Assembly (NCBI RefSeq): GCF_000247695.1
Contig: NW_004624734.1
Span: 10,752,408 to 10,816,407 of the forward strand
Direction of reading: 5' to 3'
From: Heterocephalus glaber
Lineage: Eukaryota > Chordata > Mammalia > Rodentia > Bathyergidae
DNA length: 64,000 nt
A model generated the notes under the pieces. That model was not told the DNA's origin and did no database searches. It saw nothing but the letters and a program-made list of their open reading frames with translations. Shown piece after piece: positions 12,683-23,290 of the stretch. Position 1 is the first letter of the stretch. Each line of letters opens with the position of its first letter. A program made the position numbers and the translations under genes.

Positions 12683-12847
12683 TTAGCCAGCCGTGGTGGT
12701 GCACACCTGTAATCCCAGCACTCGGGAGGCTGAGGCAGGAGGGTTCCTTCAAGTTCAAGGCCAGCCTGGGCTACATACTGAGTTCAGAGCCATCCTGAAC
12801 TACAAAATGAGATCCTATCTCAAAAAACTGAAAAAAAAAAAAAAAAA
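12683..12847 (+). repeat. B1 SINE
   Basis: Classic 7SL-derived B1: GCCGTGGTGGTGCACACCTG, TAATCCCAGCACTCGGGAGG, GGCCAGCCTGGGCTACATAC and an A-rich tail. The family is rodent-specific. Confidence 0.95.
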
Positions 12848-12874
12848 GAAGAAAAGCTTGGTAAACTGAGAAAT

Positions 12875-13075
12875 GAGGGCTTCAAAATCAGATGGACCTG
12901 GTTTGGGCTGGTGTTTGGACTCTTTATTACCTTATCTCTCAGGGCGTGTTTCTTCATCTGCAAAATGGAATGTTTCCAATTCCTCATCATTATTGTGGGG
13001 ATCAGAGAAGGGGTATGTAGATTCTAGCACCATGACAGATACCCAACAACATCACTGTCCCTGCTTTGATCTGTT
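12875..13075 (+). repeat. MIR SINE fragment
   Basis: Phrases such as AAAATCAGATGGACCTGGTT and TTCTTCATCTGCAAAATGG match the MIR core and 3' half. Confidence 0.6.
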
Positions 13076-13384
13076 TCTAGAAAGGCACTATGACGGGATT
13101 CTTTCTGAACAGTGAAAAAATGATTTAATATTAAAAGTCAAATGTATCATTAAATGCATAATTTTGTGATGCCCCCACCCACCCACTTGCCATGTTTCCT
13201 GGAAAAATTGCCCATTTGTCTTCCATCCCCATGATTCAGTGAGAATATCGAGCTTCACTGAAACCAGGAAGGGCCCCTTTAGCAGATGCTGTCTTCGTAC
13301 ACTTATGCTGTAATTTACATTTGTGAAGCTGTCTTATATTTGTGATTGTATTTGATTCTGATGATGGAAAGTGGGACAGATGTT

Positions 13385-13485
13385 TGGTTGGTTTTTTTTT
13401 TTTTTCTTTTTGGTACTGGGGATCGAACTTGGGACCTTGCGCTTGCAAGGCAGGCACTAGAACCACTGAGCTAAATCTCCAGCCC
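13385..13485 (-). repeat. ID-type SINE with target-site duplication
   Basis: The reverse complement has GAGATTTAGCTCAGTGG, GCCTTGCAAGCGCAAGG and GTTCGATCCCCAGTACC plus an A tail. It is flanked by 13-base repeats with one mismatch (13372-13384 and 13486-13498, TGGGACAGATGTT). Confidence 0.92.
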
Positions 13486-13937
13486 TGGGACAGGTGTTGA
13501 GATCCATATTTTGCAACTGAAGGAAAGAAAACACACCTAGAAAAGGAAATGTGGATGGTCTCTAGAACTCAGCAAGGGTCATTCAGGAGTTCATGCCAGA
13601 GGACCCTCTTTTTCTTTTAAAAATAGACTTGCTTGATTGGGGAATGCTGTAGATAACGTGTAATTTGACATTAGCGGGACATTTGCCAAACGGTGGACAA
13701 GGGGAGCTTTTCAGGAGCAGGAGGCCTGTGGTGGAAGAGGGAGTAGCTGTTGGCTGCTGAGGGGAGAATTAGGGCCCATGGCAAGGTGCATACAGGGAAG
13801 CAGAGCTGGATTCAGCTCATGATAGGACTGTCTAAAAGCTTGAGGTACTTCGTGAGGTTGTGATTGCTCTGTCTGTGGAAGTAGATGATTTGCTATTGAG
13901 TACAGATATTTTGTGTAGGAAATGGGATTTTGGACAC

Positions 13938-13987
13938 TTATGAGGATATCTAACTTTAGTGACAATTATGAGGATATCTAACTTTTA
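13938..13987 (+). repeat. Short tandem duplication, 28-bp period
   Basis: TTATGAGGATATCTAACTTT occurs at 13938 and again at 13966. Confidence 0.9.
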
Positions 13988-14125
13988 TTTCATTCCCACA
14001 GCCACCCTGAGAGACAGATATTTTTTCCATCTTGCAGATGAGAAAATCAAGATCAGAGATTAAGTTACTTGCCCAGTCACCCAAATGGTAAGGAGCAAAA
14101 ACAAGACTCAGTCCCACATCTTATG
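13975..14125 (-). repeat. MIR SINE fragment
   Basis: CATCTTGCAGATGAGAAAATC then TTAAGTTACTTGCCCAGTCAC are MIR core sequences in reverse orientation. Confidence 0.65.
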
Positions 14126-14501
14126 GCAGCCTTCATTTTCCTCCACCATCTGACTCTACAGTTTTAAGATGGAAATAGTCTCTGGTCTAAGATGGGTCCC
14201 TGGACAGTTTTGATTTCAAGGTCTTCAATTTGCTCAAGTGAAAAACAGACATACTGATTTCCTCTCCCTTCCTATCCTGTAGGAAGGTTGATAATATCCA
14301 TGAAGCAATTGGACAAAGTAGTTTAAAATTCTCCCTGCCCTAGCATAACCTATTTGTAAATTAACTTAATCTCATGGTTTGAAGAGCTAATACATATACC
14401 TGGTACAAAATTGAAATTACACCAAAAGATGAGCAACAAAAGGAAAATATTCCTCTCACATCTGCTCCCCAATCCCATTCCCAATTTCCTTCCTATGAGA
14501 C

Positions 14502-14850
14502 TGTTATGGGCTAAATATTCAGTTCCCCCCAAATGCATATGCTGTAATCCTAAACTCCAATATGATGATATCAGGAGGTAGGGCCTTTAGATGGTGATGA
14601 AATCATGAAGGTGGAGCCCTTACAAATGGGATTAAGGTCCTCATAAAGAAGACCCCAACTTCTTTCTTTCTACCACATGGGGACATAATGAGAAGAAGAC
14701 TACCTGCAACCCGGAAGAGGCCCTCTCCAGGCCCAGCCCATGCTGGTATCCTGACCTTGGACTTCCAGGGTCCAGAACTGTGAGAAGTACATGTTTGTTG
14801 TTTTAGCCACCCAATCTAGACAATTAATTTTAGTCGTCTGAGCTAAGATG
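14502..14850 (+). repeat. MLT1-type MaLR LTR (solo)
   Basis: It starts TGTTATGGGCTAAATATTCA and carries GATATCAGGAGGTAGGGCC, GGACTTCCAGGGTCCAGAAC and TTTTAGCCACCCAATCTAG. It runs over the full length of an MLT1A-like LTR. Confidence 0.85.
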
Positions 14851-15600
14851 ATCCATGCAACAGTTTCTTATGTATCTTTCAGTGGAGGACTTTTCTGTGC
14901 ACAAACAAACAATTTGCTTATCTATGTTTCCCTGCAAATGGTGGTATGCTTTATGCATAGTTCCACTTCTTACTTTTTACACTAATAGCTTTAACTTATA
15001 TATATATACTTCTTACACTATTAGATTGATTTATGTGAAATAACTAATATACCTCTTTTGATCTACAAAATAAGCTGGAAATCCTTCCATATTTGCATAA
15101 GGAACCTCCTCAGTCTTTTCTTTATGGTCACACAGCAAGGCGTCAGGAATCCCAGATTTACACATGATCTGTAAGCAGCACCCAGATCGATAAGTAGAAT
15201 ATTATTGGCATCTAGGAGGCCCTGTGTGCCCCCTCCCAGTGACTACTTGACTTCAAATTCTATCTAAACAGAATGAACCAAGAATGAGCCTTCTGGGTCT
15301 ACCTTTTAAAAAAATGGTTGCACTTTATTTATTGTCCATTTTGGATTTTAACTCTATTGTGTTTTATTGATGAACCCTAAGTTTATAATCTTTTACTACT
15401 ACAAGCAAAGGGAAAGATGAACACCCTTATAAATAAATGTATTTTAACATTTGTTTTATTATTGGAAAGTTCAAACACACGAAAAGTAAATAGAATAGCA
15501 TAAGGAACATTCAGCAACTATCAACATTCTGCTCTTGCTCAGCTTAATGTATTTGTAGAGTGGGATTCTATTTACTTACCCTCCGCCCCCCAAAAAAGTC
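14851..15600. other. Intergenic DNA with possible old L1 remnants
   Basis: AT-rich sequence. Pieces such as ATCCTTCCATATTTGCATAAGG and the part near 15470-15540 look like decayed L1/L2 sequence, but I cannot assign them firmly. Confidence 0.3.
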
Positions 15601-15649
15601 CTTTGAGAAGGCTGTGCCCAATATGTAGACCTGGAGGCTCAGCAGCATC

Positions 15650-15745
15650 AATGAGTATCTGTGTGGCCATGGGGAAGTTACCTAACCTGTCTTACCCCCA
15701 CTTCTAATGCACTGGAGGTAATTCCTACTGCAGGGAGTTGTGGGG
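15650..15745 (+). repeat. Probable MIR SINE fragment
   Basis: GTGTGGCCATGGGGAAGTTACC followed by CTAACCTGTCTTACCCCCAC resembles the MIR core. Confidence 0.4.
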
Positions 15746-16339
15746 CGGAGAGAGCAGCTCCTCTACGCGATTTTTGAGCTGTAGGTAGGGACTTTGAGGG
15801 AGCCAGGAGAAGATGCAGGAAGAAAGGAGGGCTTGGACTATAGCCAACCCACTTACGTCTTTTATAGAATAGTGTCTTTGGTATGATTTCATTTGATAAA
15901 ATGGTTTCAGTGCTTAAGAAAGAAAAAGAATCTGTTTGGAACCACCAGTATAGTCAACGTAAAAGACTCAGCCCAGGGCTCCTGTGTTATCCTTCATATT
16001 CTGCTTTTTTCCTTTTATTTTTTCAACTCAGTTTCCTACTTGTCAAAACCACTTTCAAGCCAAGGGACACTTAAATAAAGAGAGAAACGTCAGGGAGAAT
16101 GAGGGGTCAGGGCAGAGAAAGGATGTCCTCATTCAGATGGGAAGCCTTGAGGTAACATCACAAGATTCCATCCTCCTCTCCTCTTCTGCTCCCCATCTCT
16201 GCCTCTGGGATATCGGAAGTCCCCTATCGTTTGCTTCCAAGTCTCGGCTCAGTGGGTTCCGGCTTCCCAGTCAATTCTACTTTTCTACCTCCTGCAGCTG
16301 TGCCTGTCATGAGTTCAAATCCCTCTCGTCCCAGTGCTA
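15746..16339. other. Region just upstream of the FBLN5 promoter
   Basis: No recognised repeat or gene. An open frame runs 15984-16601 on the plus strand, with no recognisable protein features beyond low-complexity Ala/Pro-rich sequence where it enters the GC-rich region. Confidence 0.5.
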
Positions 16340-16690
16340 TCTGCTCCTCCTTGCGCCCAAGGGCCAAGCTGAGAGTGCGCGCGCCCCACCCCGCCCTTTC
16401 GGCCCGCCCGGGGTGGGGAAGTCAGGAGTCTGTGCCCGCCCCCCCAAACCTGCCCAGCCTGCACTTGCCTGCCCAGCGCCTGCAGCCAACGTGCTCGCTG
16501 GCTGCCGAGGACGTCAGGACCGGGCTCCCCTCCCAGCTCAGAGCACTTGGCCCTGGCAGACGCCCCAAGATTGTTGTGAGGAGTCTCGCCAGTTGGTGTA
16601 ATCTGAACCAGCTGTGTCCAGACTGAGGCCCCTATTTGCATTGTTTAACATACTTAGAAAATGAGGTGTTCATTTTTAACATTCCTCCTC
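16340..16690 (+). promoter_or_regulatory. FBLN5: GC-rich promoter-like region of FBLN5
   Basis: This stretch is clearly richer in G+C and CpG than its surroundings, with GC-box-like CCCGCCC runs near 16391-16410 and a CRE-like GACGTCAG at 16510-16517. An octamer-type ATTTGCAT lies at 16634-16641 and a palindromic CCAATTGG at 16690-16697. It sits just upstream of the first coding exon. No TATA box is evident at a sensible spacing, which fits a dispersed-start promoter. FBLN5 is known to be TGF-beta responsive, but I did not identify a definite SMAD element. Long open frames on both strands here are a by-product of base composition. Confidence 0.55.
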
Positions 16691-16697
16691 CAATTGG

Positions 16698-16912
16698 TTT
16701 AATGCTGAATTACTGAAGAGGGCTAAGCGAAACCAGGTGCTTCCGCCAGGGCTGTGCAGCGGCTCGGAGCACCCGGCTCTCCCCAGCCCTTGCCTCTGAT
16801 CCCCGCCTGGAACAGGGTCCCCGGGAGCCCCACCGGCCCGCGGAGCTCCTCTGAGCGTCCGGCCGCCAGCTCCTTCCTTCCCCGCTGCCTCTTCTCGCCG
16901 GGCATCTTGGAC
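16698..16912 (+). other. FBLN5: FBLN5 5' UTR part of exon 1 (5' end uncertain)
   Basis: This is the sequence between the CCAAT-like site and the start codon. It is GC-rich from about 16740 onward and has no in-frame upstream ATG close to the start. A five-codon upstream ORF (ATG at 16702, stop ending 16716) would be transcribed only if initiation lies upstream of it. The main start has G at -3 (GACATGC), a moderate Kozak context. The 5' limit is inferred. Confidence 0.5.
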
Positions 16913-16929
16913 ATGCCCGGACTAAGAAG
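16913..16929 (+). CDS. FBLN5: Fibulin-5 coding exon 1 (start codon, residues 1-5 plus)
   Basis: The ATG at 16913 opens MPGLR plus two bases of the next Arg codon. The exon stops at a consensus donor, AG/GTAGGT, at 16929/16930. It joins exon 2 (first base G at 20781) to complete AGG, giving MPGLRRILTVT. Human fibulin-5 starts MPGIKRILTVT, so the start and splice site are well supported by homology from memory. This exon encodes only the basic n-region of the signal peptide. A stop codon follows immediately in the unspliced frame (TAG at 16931), so splicing is essential. Confidence 0.93.
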
Positions 16930-17573
16930 GTAGGTTCTTCTCGGCAGGGTCTGGAAACCTTACCAAACCCTGGTGGGTGGAAAATGTCTATGGCTGCGAT
17001 TCAGGCGGTGTCAGGGTATTGGGAAAGGCATTGCTAGTGATGCAATGACATTGTTAATTATAAAAAGCTGCGCCTCTGTAATTTCCATCTTGAAGTTGCT
17101 TTTGAGTTGATTTTCTAACAGTTTCAGAAGTCAGCATCAGAGAGCAGAGAGAGAGAGAGAGGTCTGCAAAAAATCTCAGTGCTTTATTCCTCTTTTTGGA
17201 AAGGACGTCAACTCTGTACACAGTGGGTTTTTTAGTATATTTTTTAAATTGGGGAGATGGATTATTAGCAATTGCTTTGCTGCAACGACTGCTGGACAAG
17301 CAAACGGATTTGGTGAAGTCGTGGGCTGGATTTGCTCTATGTCTGTGTGGGATTCACAAAGGGTATGGGACCCAGATGTTTCAAGCCAATGAAAAGCGGG
17401 GACCACAGACAGAGATACATGTAAGCAAATGTTTTGCTCTTCTTTGCGGAAATTGCAGTTCCGCTCAAGGAATCCTTAAACCTTGCAGAACTTGAGCTAC
17501 ATGACATCTGTGCAGCCTTTATCTTGCAAAAGCTTGGAACACAAAGGTGCTCTATACAAATTAACCGTGCGTG

Positions 17574-17575
<2 letters not shown>

Positions 17576-17610
<35 letters not shown>

Positions 17611-17620
17611 GTGTGTGTGC
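17576..17620. repeat. (GT)n microsatellite in intron 1
   Basis: About 21 GT units with one GC interruption, bordered by GCGTGCATGTGT and GCACGCATG. Confidence 0.95.
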
Positions 17621-18596
17621 ACGCATGCTGAGTACTAAGCTACAATAATGTTGTCCTAGGTCAGGGACCCACACGTCAATGACAGTCCAGATATTTGCTT
17701 GATCTCCCTGGCTTTCCTCATATTTTAGGATGGTGCACAAAATGGGTGAACCCACCTGATTTAGAAAGTTTCAAGGACCAGTTTGGGGCATGGACTCCCT
17801 TCCCTCCCCAGTACTAATGATAGTTGGTTCATTTTTGGCATTTTCTAGGGTTTTCCTGACAAGGTGCAGCTATTCGTGATGCTGTGGGACCCAGAGTGCC
17901 TGAGTATTTTTTCATTTTGGAAACCCTCCCCAGTAGCCTGGAGCTTATTTGGGCCCCAGCACAAGGCTGTGGTGCTTCCAGGAGGCTGGGCTTGGGGCTG
18001 GACCATCCTGGGGCTGCCTGTGGCCAAGGGGAATGGGGGAGAAGGAGTAGGGGGAGAGGCGGGCTCAGCACACCCTTTCCACCAGGTCTTGAAGTCCACT
18101 GCCTGCACTCAGCCTGTTCTGTCTCCAACATAAACGAGACAGGATCTTATAACCATCCCAAAGGAAACTTCATGTGAAGAAACAGGAAAACATTGAAATT
18201 CATAATATACAGACTGGAAAATAAATTTGTTATTGTTCTTTCATTCCTTCCAGATATAATTCTGGCCGTCGCAAATATCAAAAAAGCCCTAGGATTTGGC
18301 TCTGCACTTTATAAGGTCAGAGCTGTCTCCAGGGTTATAGAACCTGGCTCACACAGGCGCTCAGATGAAATGAAAACCTGTGGATGCTCGAGGTCTTGGA
18401 TCTTTGGACTGGAGACTACATGAAGGCAGTGGATTTGCATGCGCTGACACCACATTGGGCTCTGTTCTCCCTGGATGTCACCTTCGCACTGGATGCTTCA
18501 AGTATCCAAAGTTGCTGCTCCACATGAGCCAGGTGGCATGGGTGTGAGTGGGTTGTGCAATCTGCTGAACACTCCTTGTGTAAAGGAAGGGATTAT

Positions 18597-18770
18597 AAAG
18601 TCCTGGTCCACATTAGCAGTCACCAGCTCCTCAGTCCAGCCTGGTCCCCAGGTCCACTACCTACTGATGAAGCCCCCAAGATCGCTTTCTCCAGGAAGTC
18701 TTCCCTAACCATCCTGTCCCCACCCCTAGCCTAGCTGTCCTGGCACCCAGGGGCATTCCTAGCAGTGCTC
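18597..18770 (-). repeat. Probable L2 3' fragment
   Basis: TTTCTCCAGGAAGTCTTCCC then TAACCATCCTGTCCCCACCC matches the recurrent L2 3'-end signature in reverse. Confidence 0.5.
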
Positions 18771-18934
18771 TTCCCAAAGACCCTGATTCCTGCCACTCCC
18801 CAGCCAGCTCAAGGCGGTAGTGATTCGGTGATAGTTTTGTAGCTCTTCTGCCTAGTGCCATGGTACAAGCAGGAGTTGCTCAGATCAATTGATATTGAAT
18901 GTAATAATAATAGCACTTGATAAAGCTCTGCATT

Positions 18935-19695
18935 GGCGTAGATTTTGAATTTTTTTACATCTTATCATTTTGAAGCGTGCAGTTCAGTAGCGTCATATGC
19001 ATTCACTATGCTGAGCAACCAATCTCCAAAACTCTTTTTATCTTGCAAAACTGAAACTCTGTACCCATTAAACAATAATTTCCTCTTCCCGCTTTCTTTG
19101 CAACCACCATCCTGCTTTCTGCTTCTATGTGTTTGACAACTCCAGATACCAAGCGTGAGTGGAATTCTACAATGTTTGTTTGTTTTTCTGCGTAGCTTAT
19201 TTCACTTAGCTTAATGTTCCAAAGGTTCATTTATGTCGTATCATGTTTCATAATTTTCTTCCTATTAAAACCTGAATTATTTATAAAATTCAGAAAACTA
19301 AAATTTATATCATTACACAACAGGGATGAACAGTTGATATTTTGGTTATCGCTTCTCTTATATATATATATGGTTTGTTTAGTCATTCATTCATCTGTGG
19401 ACATTCACATTGTGTCAGTCTTTTGGCTGTTGTGAATAATGGTGCTGTGATCATGGGTGCACATATATCCCTTTTACTTCTTGTTTTCAGTTCTTTTGGG
19501 TATTCCCAGAAGTAGACTTGCTAGATCATGTGGTAATTTCATGATTAATTTTGGAGGTAACTATGAATGCACCAGTGTTACATTTCCACCAACAGTGCAC
19601 AGGGATTCCAATTTCTCCACGTCTCTCCTATCACTTGTTATTTTCTATGTGTCTTTTTAAATGGTCACTTTAATGGGCATGAGATGGTACAGACT
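18935..19695 (-). mobile_element. L1 3'-end fragment, antisense, in intron 1
   Basis: The complement of the standard L1 3' end is visible: TTGGCTGTTGTGAATAATGG, TTTGGGTATTCCCAGAAGTAG, ATTTCCACCAACAGTGCAC and CACTTTAATGGGCATGAGATG. Diverged and non-coding. Confidence 0.85.
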
Positions 19696-20199
19696 TTGTG
19701 TTTGTGGAAGGATCTCAGTGACCACAGTTTTATCAATAAAAGCTTGGGAGAGGTGAAGAGCTGAATCACAGGTAGCCGCAGAGAGGCTTAGTGGCCCGTG
19801 GGTGGCAGCACTGGCCTGACCCAGTGCTGGCTTCTCCTCCTGTCTCCTGCTCTGTCCTCTCTGGGCTGTGCAGGTTCCCCGGTCTCTTCCTCCACTGGGA
19901 GCTGAGGCTACACTCTATAGCTGGCACAAGGGACTGCTCCATCTGTTGATTGGGGATTCTCACCTGTGGGGACTGAGGGCTCAAAGCTCTGGGTAAGTGA
20001 CTTCCTGTGACCCTGTTCTTCAGTGGAACTCAAAGTGCCTCACATTCACATTTTCCCCTTTCCGTGGTTGAGGGCATGATAGCTTGTCTATTCTGTAATT
20101 ATTTCAAAATAGAGATGCTCAAAGACCAGGCAGGTCTCCTACCTAAAGAGGAAAGACCAAGACAACAGGTCAGACCCTTGTGCATCTCATAGAGTTTGG

Positions 20200-20340
20200 T
20201 TTGGACTTTTTTATTTTGGGGAGCAGCAAAACCCTTTATTAAAAAAGTGTAACTTAGAAGAGGCAAGCTTTGCTAGGTATGGTTAGGGTATCTGGAAGGC
20301 CCCTTGGCTTCTCCACCATATTCCCTGTCCTGCCATAAAT
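20200..20340 (-). pseudogene. Possible 3' end of a processed retrocopy (gene unknown)
   Basis: On the minus strand a unique-looking sequence ends TTTTTTAATAAAGGGTTTTG, followed 18 bases later by AAAATAAAAAA. A poly(A) signal at the right distance from an A-rich tail is what a retrocopied mRNA end looks like. I do not recognise the parent gene, see no coding frame and found no target duplication. Confidence 0.3.
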
Positions 20341-20375
20341 ACACAGTGAAGTCACCATTAAAAATACAGAACAGG

Positions 20376-20469
20376 GGGCCGAGGATTTAGCTCAGTGGTT
20401 CTGCCATCTGCCTTGCAAGTGCAAGGTCCCGAGTTCAATCCCCAGTATCAAATAATAATAATAATAATA
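20376..20469 (+). repeat. ID-type SINE with 16-bp target-site duplication
   Basis: It carries GAGGATTTAGCTCAGTGG, GCCTTGCAAGTGCAAGG and GAGTTCAATCCCCAGTA, then an (AAT)n tail. Perfect repeats AAAAATACAGAACAGG flank it at 20360-20375 and 20470-20485. Confidence 0.94.
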
Positions 20470-20485
20470 AAAAATACAGAACAGG

Positions 20486-20657
20486 CCCAGTGTGGTGGTG
20501 CACATTTGTAATCTTGGCATTCTAGGAGGCTAAGGCAGGAATATAGCAAGTTCAAGTCCAGCGTAGGCAATTCAGTGACTTAGACTCTGTTTCAAGATAA
20601 AAAATTTAAAAGGCTGGGGATGCAGCCCAGTGTGAATGCTCTGGGTTCAATCCCCAG

Positions 20658-20660
<3 letters not shown>
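20486..20660 (+). repeat. B1-dID dimeric SINE
   Basis: A B1-like left part (GTGTGGTGGTGCACATTTG ... AGTTCAAGTCCAGCGTAGGC) is joined to an ID-like right part (GGCTGGGGATGCAGCCCAGTG ... GGTTCAATCCCCAGTTA). The dimer type is known from squirrel- and dormouse-related rodents. Confidence 0.85.

Positions 20661-20701
<41 letters not shown>
20660..20701. repeat. (CA)n microsatellite, SINE-tail derived
   Basis: About 20 CA units directly follow the B1-dID, 80 bases before FBLN5 exon 2. Confidence 0.95.
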
Positions 20702-20703
<2 letters not shown>

Positions 20704-20780
20704 GCGCGCAAACATGATAGCATGAGATCCATGCTCTCAAATATACCTTGGGATTTACATTCAGTTTCTTACTTTCGCAG

Positions 20781-20835
20781 GATACTCACCGTTACCTTTC
20801 TGGCTCTCTGTCTTCCAAGTCCTGGGAATGCACAG
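20781..20835 (+). CDS. FBLN5: Fibulin-5 coding exon 2 (signal peptide core)
   Basis: The acceptor TTTCGCAG ends at 20780 and the donor CAG/GTAAGA follows 20835. The 55 bases complete Arg6 and then encode ILTVTFLALCLPSPGNAQ (residues 7-24). This is a hydrophobic core followed by a Pro/Gly/Asn turn and the small residue Ala23, a normal signal peptidase site, so cleavage is expected near residue 23. Phe12 replaces the Ile I recall in the human protein, a conservative change. The exon ends on a codon boundary (phase 0). It directs the protein into the secretory pathway. Confidence 0.95.
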
Positions 20836-20939
20836 GTAAGATTTTATTTTAAGTTAACCAGAAACATGTTTATAAAAACTAGAAAAAAGGAGTCCAGCCA
20901 TGCATTTTAGAATCACAGGGTTGTAGAGGTGGGAGGTGC

Positions 20940-21055
20940 TTGACCTAATCAACCTAATTGGAGCTCTTCCTTGTATAGAGAGTATAGCAGAGGCTCAGAG
21001 AAGTAGAAACTGGCCCAGGTGAAGTTGTTTCTAAGTGGCAGTACCTTGACTTCCA
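20940..21055 (-). repeat. MIR SINE fragment
   Basis: CAGAGGCTCAGAGAAGTAGAAAC and CCAGGTGAAGTTGTTTCTAAG resemble the MIR core in reverse. Confidence 0.5.
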
Positions 21056-21514
21056 GTTAGAAACTTATTAGATCATGCTGCCTCCTTTGTGTCTCTCAGG
21101 AAGACTTGATTTATCTGCAAAATTAAAATGTGTTGTCATGTTTCTGGATGACAGCGCCCCCGGGATCCCTGCATATGGCTTCCATGGGTCTGTGTGTACT
21201 CAGTTCTACATCCCCTGTGGAAGCAAGTGAAGCGAGGAAGCAAAGGTTCCAGACATCCCAACATGCTTTGCTAGAGGATTCTGCTCCAAACTTGGGAGGG
21301 AACCCCTGGGCTGGGACAACTGGAGGAGGCAGGCCAATTGAGGACAGAGGACAGGTAAGGTTAGGCTGGGACTGAAGGTCAGCCCTTGAGAACTGTAGGC
21401 AAAATCTTGAGAAGGATAGCAAAGAATTTCCTATCTCAGAGAGACCTTGCAGTCTTCAAATCCTGCCGTGTGGGGAACAGATGAAGATGTCTAGGCCCAG
21501 GGAGGGCAGTGTCA

Positions 21515-21680
21515 TAGGGTTGTGTTCACTGTATGAACACATTCACTTATATTAACACATTTGGTCTTTATCCCTTAGGAAGTATTATTGTTCCCATTTT
21601 ACAGATGGGGAAACTGAGGTATAGAAAGCATATGCAATGAGTAGGGGCTACACTGGGAATCTGAAGCCAGGTTGACCAGT
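21515..21680 (-). repeat. MIR SINE fragment
   Basis: TTCCCATTTTACAGATGGGG and AAACTGAGGTATAGAAAGC are a well-preserved MIR core in reverse. Confidence 0.8.
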
Positions 21681-22616
21681 GGATCTGAACCCACTCCACC
21701 ACTGAGTGGCAGAGCAGGGATGGATCCTGGATCTCCTGTGCTTTATCCCATAGCCTCCTGCCTCTTCTGTTCCCTGGACTCTTGAACCTCTCCTGCAGTG
21801 TAGACCAGATCCATCATCTCCATCAATCAACCACAGCTCAGGGATCCCAGATTCTGAAGCTGGAGGAAGACGTAGAGACAGGAGCTGTGTCCCACAGTCA
21901 GACACTGGGCTCATTACTATGAAACTCCAGGGTCCAGGGGCTTCCCAAGGCCTCCATGCCTGTCCACTCTCCAGACATCTTTTTAAAAGTGCATAGAGCT
22001 GTAGTTCAAATTGTGTGTGAAAACCACTGTCCTGTGGGGTTGCAAGACCTGTCTCCTTCAGGAGGCTTCTTCCTGTAATTCTCCTATTGAGATTGAAATG
22101 GGTGAATTTCAGTGGGTGGCCCTAGTTAGAAAACTGACTTGACCTGCAGGCAGCTTTTATTGTATGTCCAGGACTGAGCATCAGGGAGAGATTTCATAGA
22201 GGACAAAGTATTTCATTGGTACTAAGCAGGAGGGGTTAGATTGGACCTAAAGAAAGAATCCTTGCCCTTAAAACTTGCTCTTTCCATCCTTGGAGAGGGG
22301 ATGCAGATGTACATTGTACATATCCAATGTCATCATTGCTGCTCTTCTTATTAGAGCATCAAAAGGCCCAGAAACCACCTGCTCGAAATGGGGCTGATGA
22401 AGCAGGAGTGCAGGGAGTTTTTAGAAAAGCAATGCTAAGTGTGAGTGTAAGAAACTTTAAGAGAACAAGTAGGAATTATAATACAAGTGTTGGCATTATG
22501 AATGCCTTTTCTCTCTGCTCCATTTCTCAAACTTTCTCCAATGCAGCTATGGTATTTTTAGAGTAAAGAAGTAAGTGCAATGACCTTGTGTGTTTCTTTT
22601 CTCTCCTTCCCTGCAG

Positions 22617-22668
22617 CAACAATGCACTAATGGCTTTGACCTGGATCGCCAGACAGGACAGTGTTTAG
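22617..22668 (+). CDS. FBLN5: Fibulin-5 coding exon 3 (mature N-terminus)
   Basis: A pyrimidine-rich acceptor, CCTTCCCTGCAG, ends at 22616. The donor G/GTACGA follows 22668. The exon encodes residues 25-41, QQCTNGFDLDRQTGQCL, plus the first base of the Asp42 codon. It is the short Cys-containing segment (two cysteines) before the first EGF-like domain. Residue 25 is Gln here, where I recall Ala in human, giving three glutamines in a row across the exon 2/3 junction. Phase 1 at the 3' end matches the phase-1 EGF exons that follow, the usual arrangement for exon-shuffled EGF modules. Confidence 0.94.
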
Positions 22669-22911
22669 GTACGAGTCATGCAGATCCCTTGCTGGGGTGG
22701 GATGTTTGATGCCAGCCCAATCACAGAGCTATGTCTTTCTTGGCTGTTGCCCACTACTGTCAAATCTGTATTCTCCTTCCCCATGGAAGAACAAGGGTGA
22801 GATGGGGAGATTGAGACCAATGAGGCCCTTGTATTGATCACCTTGTTTGTCCTGAGCACTGAATAAGCACTGTGAGAGGTCAAAGAATGGACCCCTATCC
22901 CCACTGAGCTT

Positions 22912-23290
22912 CCCTTCAGTATCATTTTCCTAGCACTACTGTAACAAGTCCCCACAACTCAGTAGCTTAAACCACACACATTTATGGTCTCATTGTTCTA
23001 TAAGTCAGAAGCCCCACATCAGTGACCAGCCTAAAGGCCACACATGGGCAGAATGGCTTCCCTTCTTGAGGCTTGAACGGGGGACTCCATTCCATTGCTT
23101 ACGAGGTGACTGGCAGGAGTCAGTTCCTGGCAGTTGGAGATGGAGGTTCTGTTTCCTTGATGGCTATTGGCTGAGGGTCTTTGAAGCTTCTAGAAGCTGC
23201 CCTTCCTCCTGGCTGGAGGTCCTTCCTCTGTCCTTAGAGCCATCACATCTCCTGCTTTGAGTCTCTTCTTTTTCTTTCAGAGCATCTCAC
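22912..23290 (-). repeat. Old mammalian interspersed repeat, class uncertain
   Basis: CTAGCACTACTGTAACAAG, CTCAGTAGCTTAAACCACAC and TTCTATAAGTCAGAAGCCCC form a pattern seen in a very common old mammalian repeat, which I recall but cannot name securely. Related sequence occurs near 39.5 kb and perhaps 52.1 kb. Confidence 0.5.

Noticed and set aside
15984..16601. 205-codon open frame upstream of FBLN5
   Set aside because: It crosses AT-rich and GC-rich DNA with no recognisable protein pattern, and other frames overlap it on both strands. It is explained by base composition.
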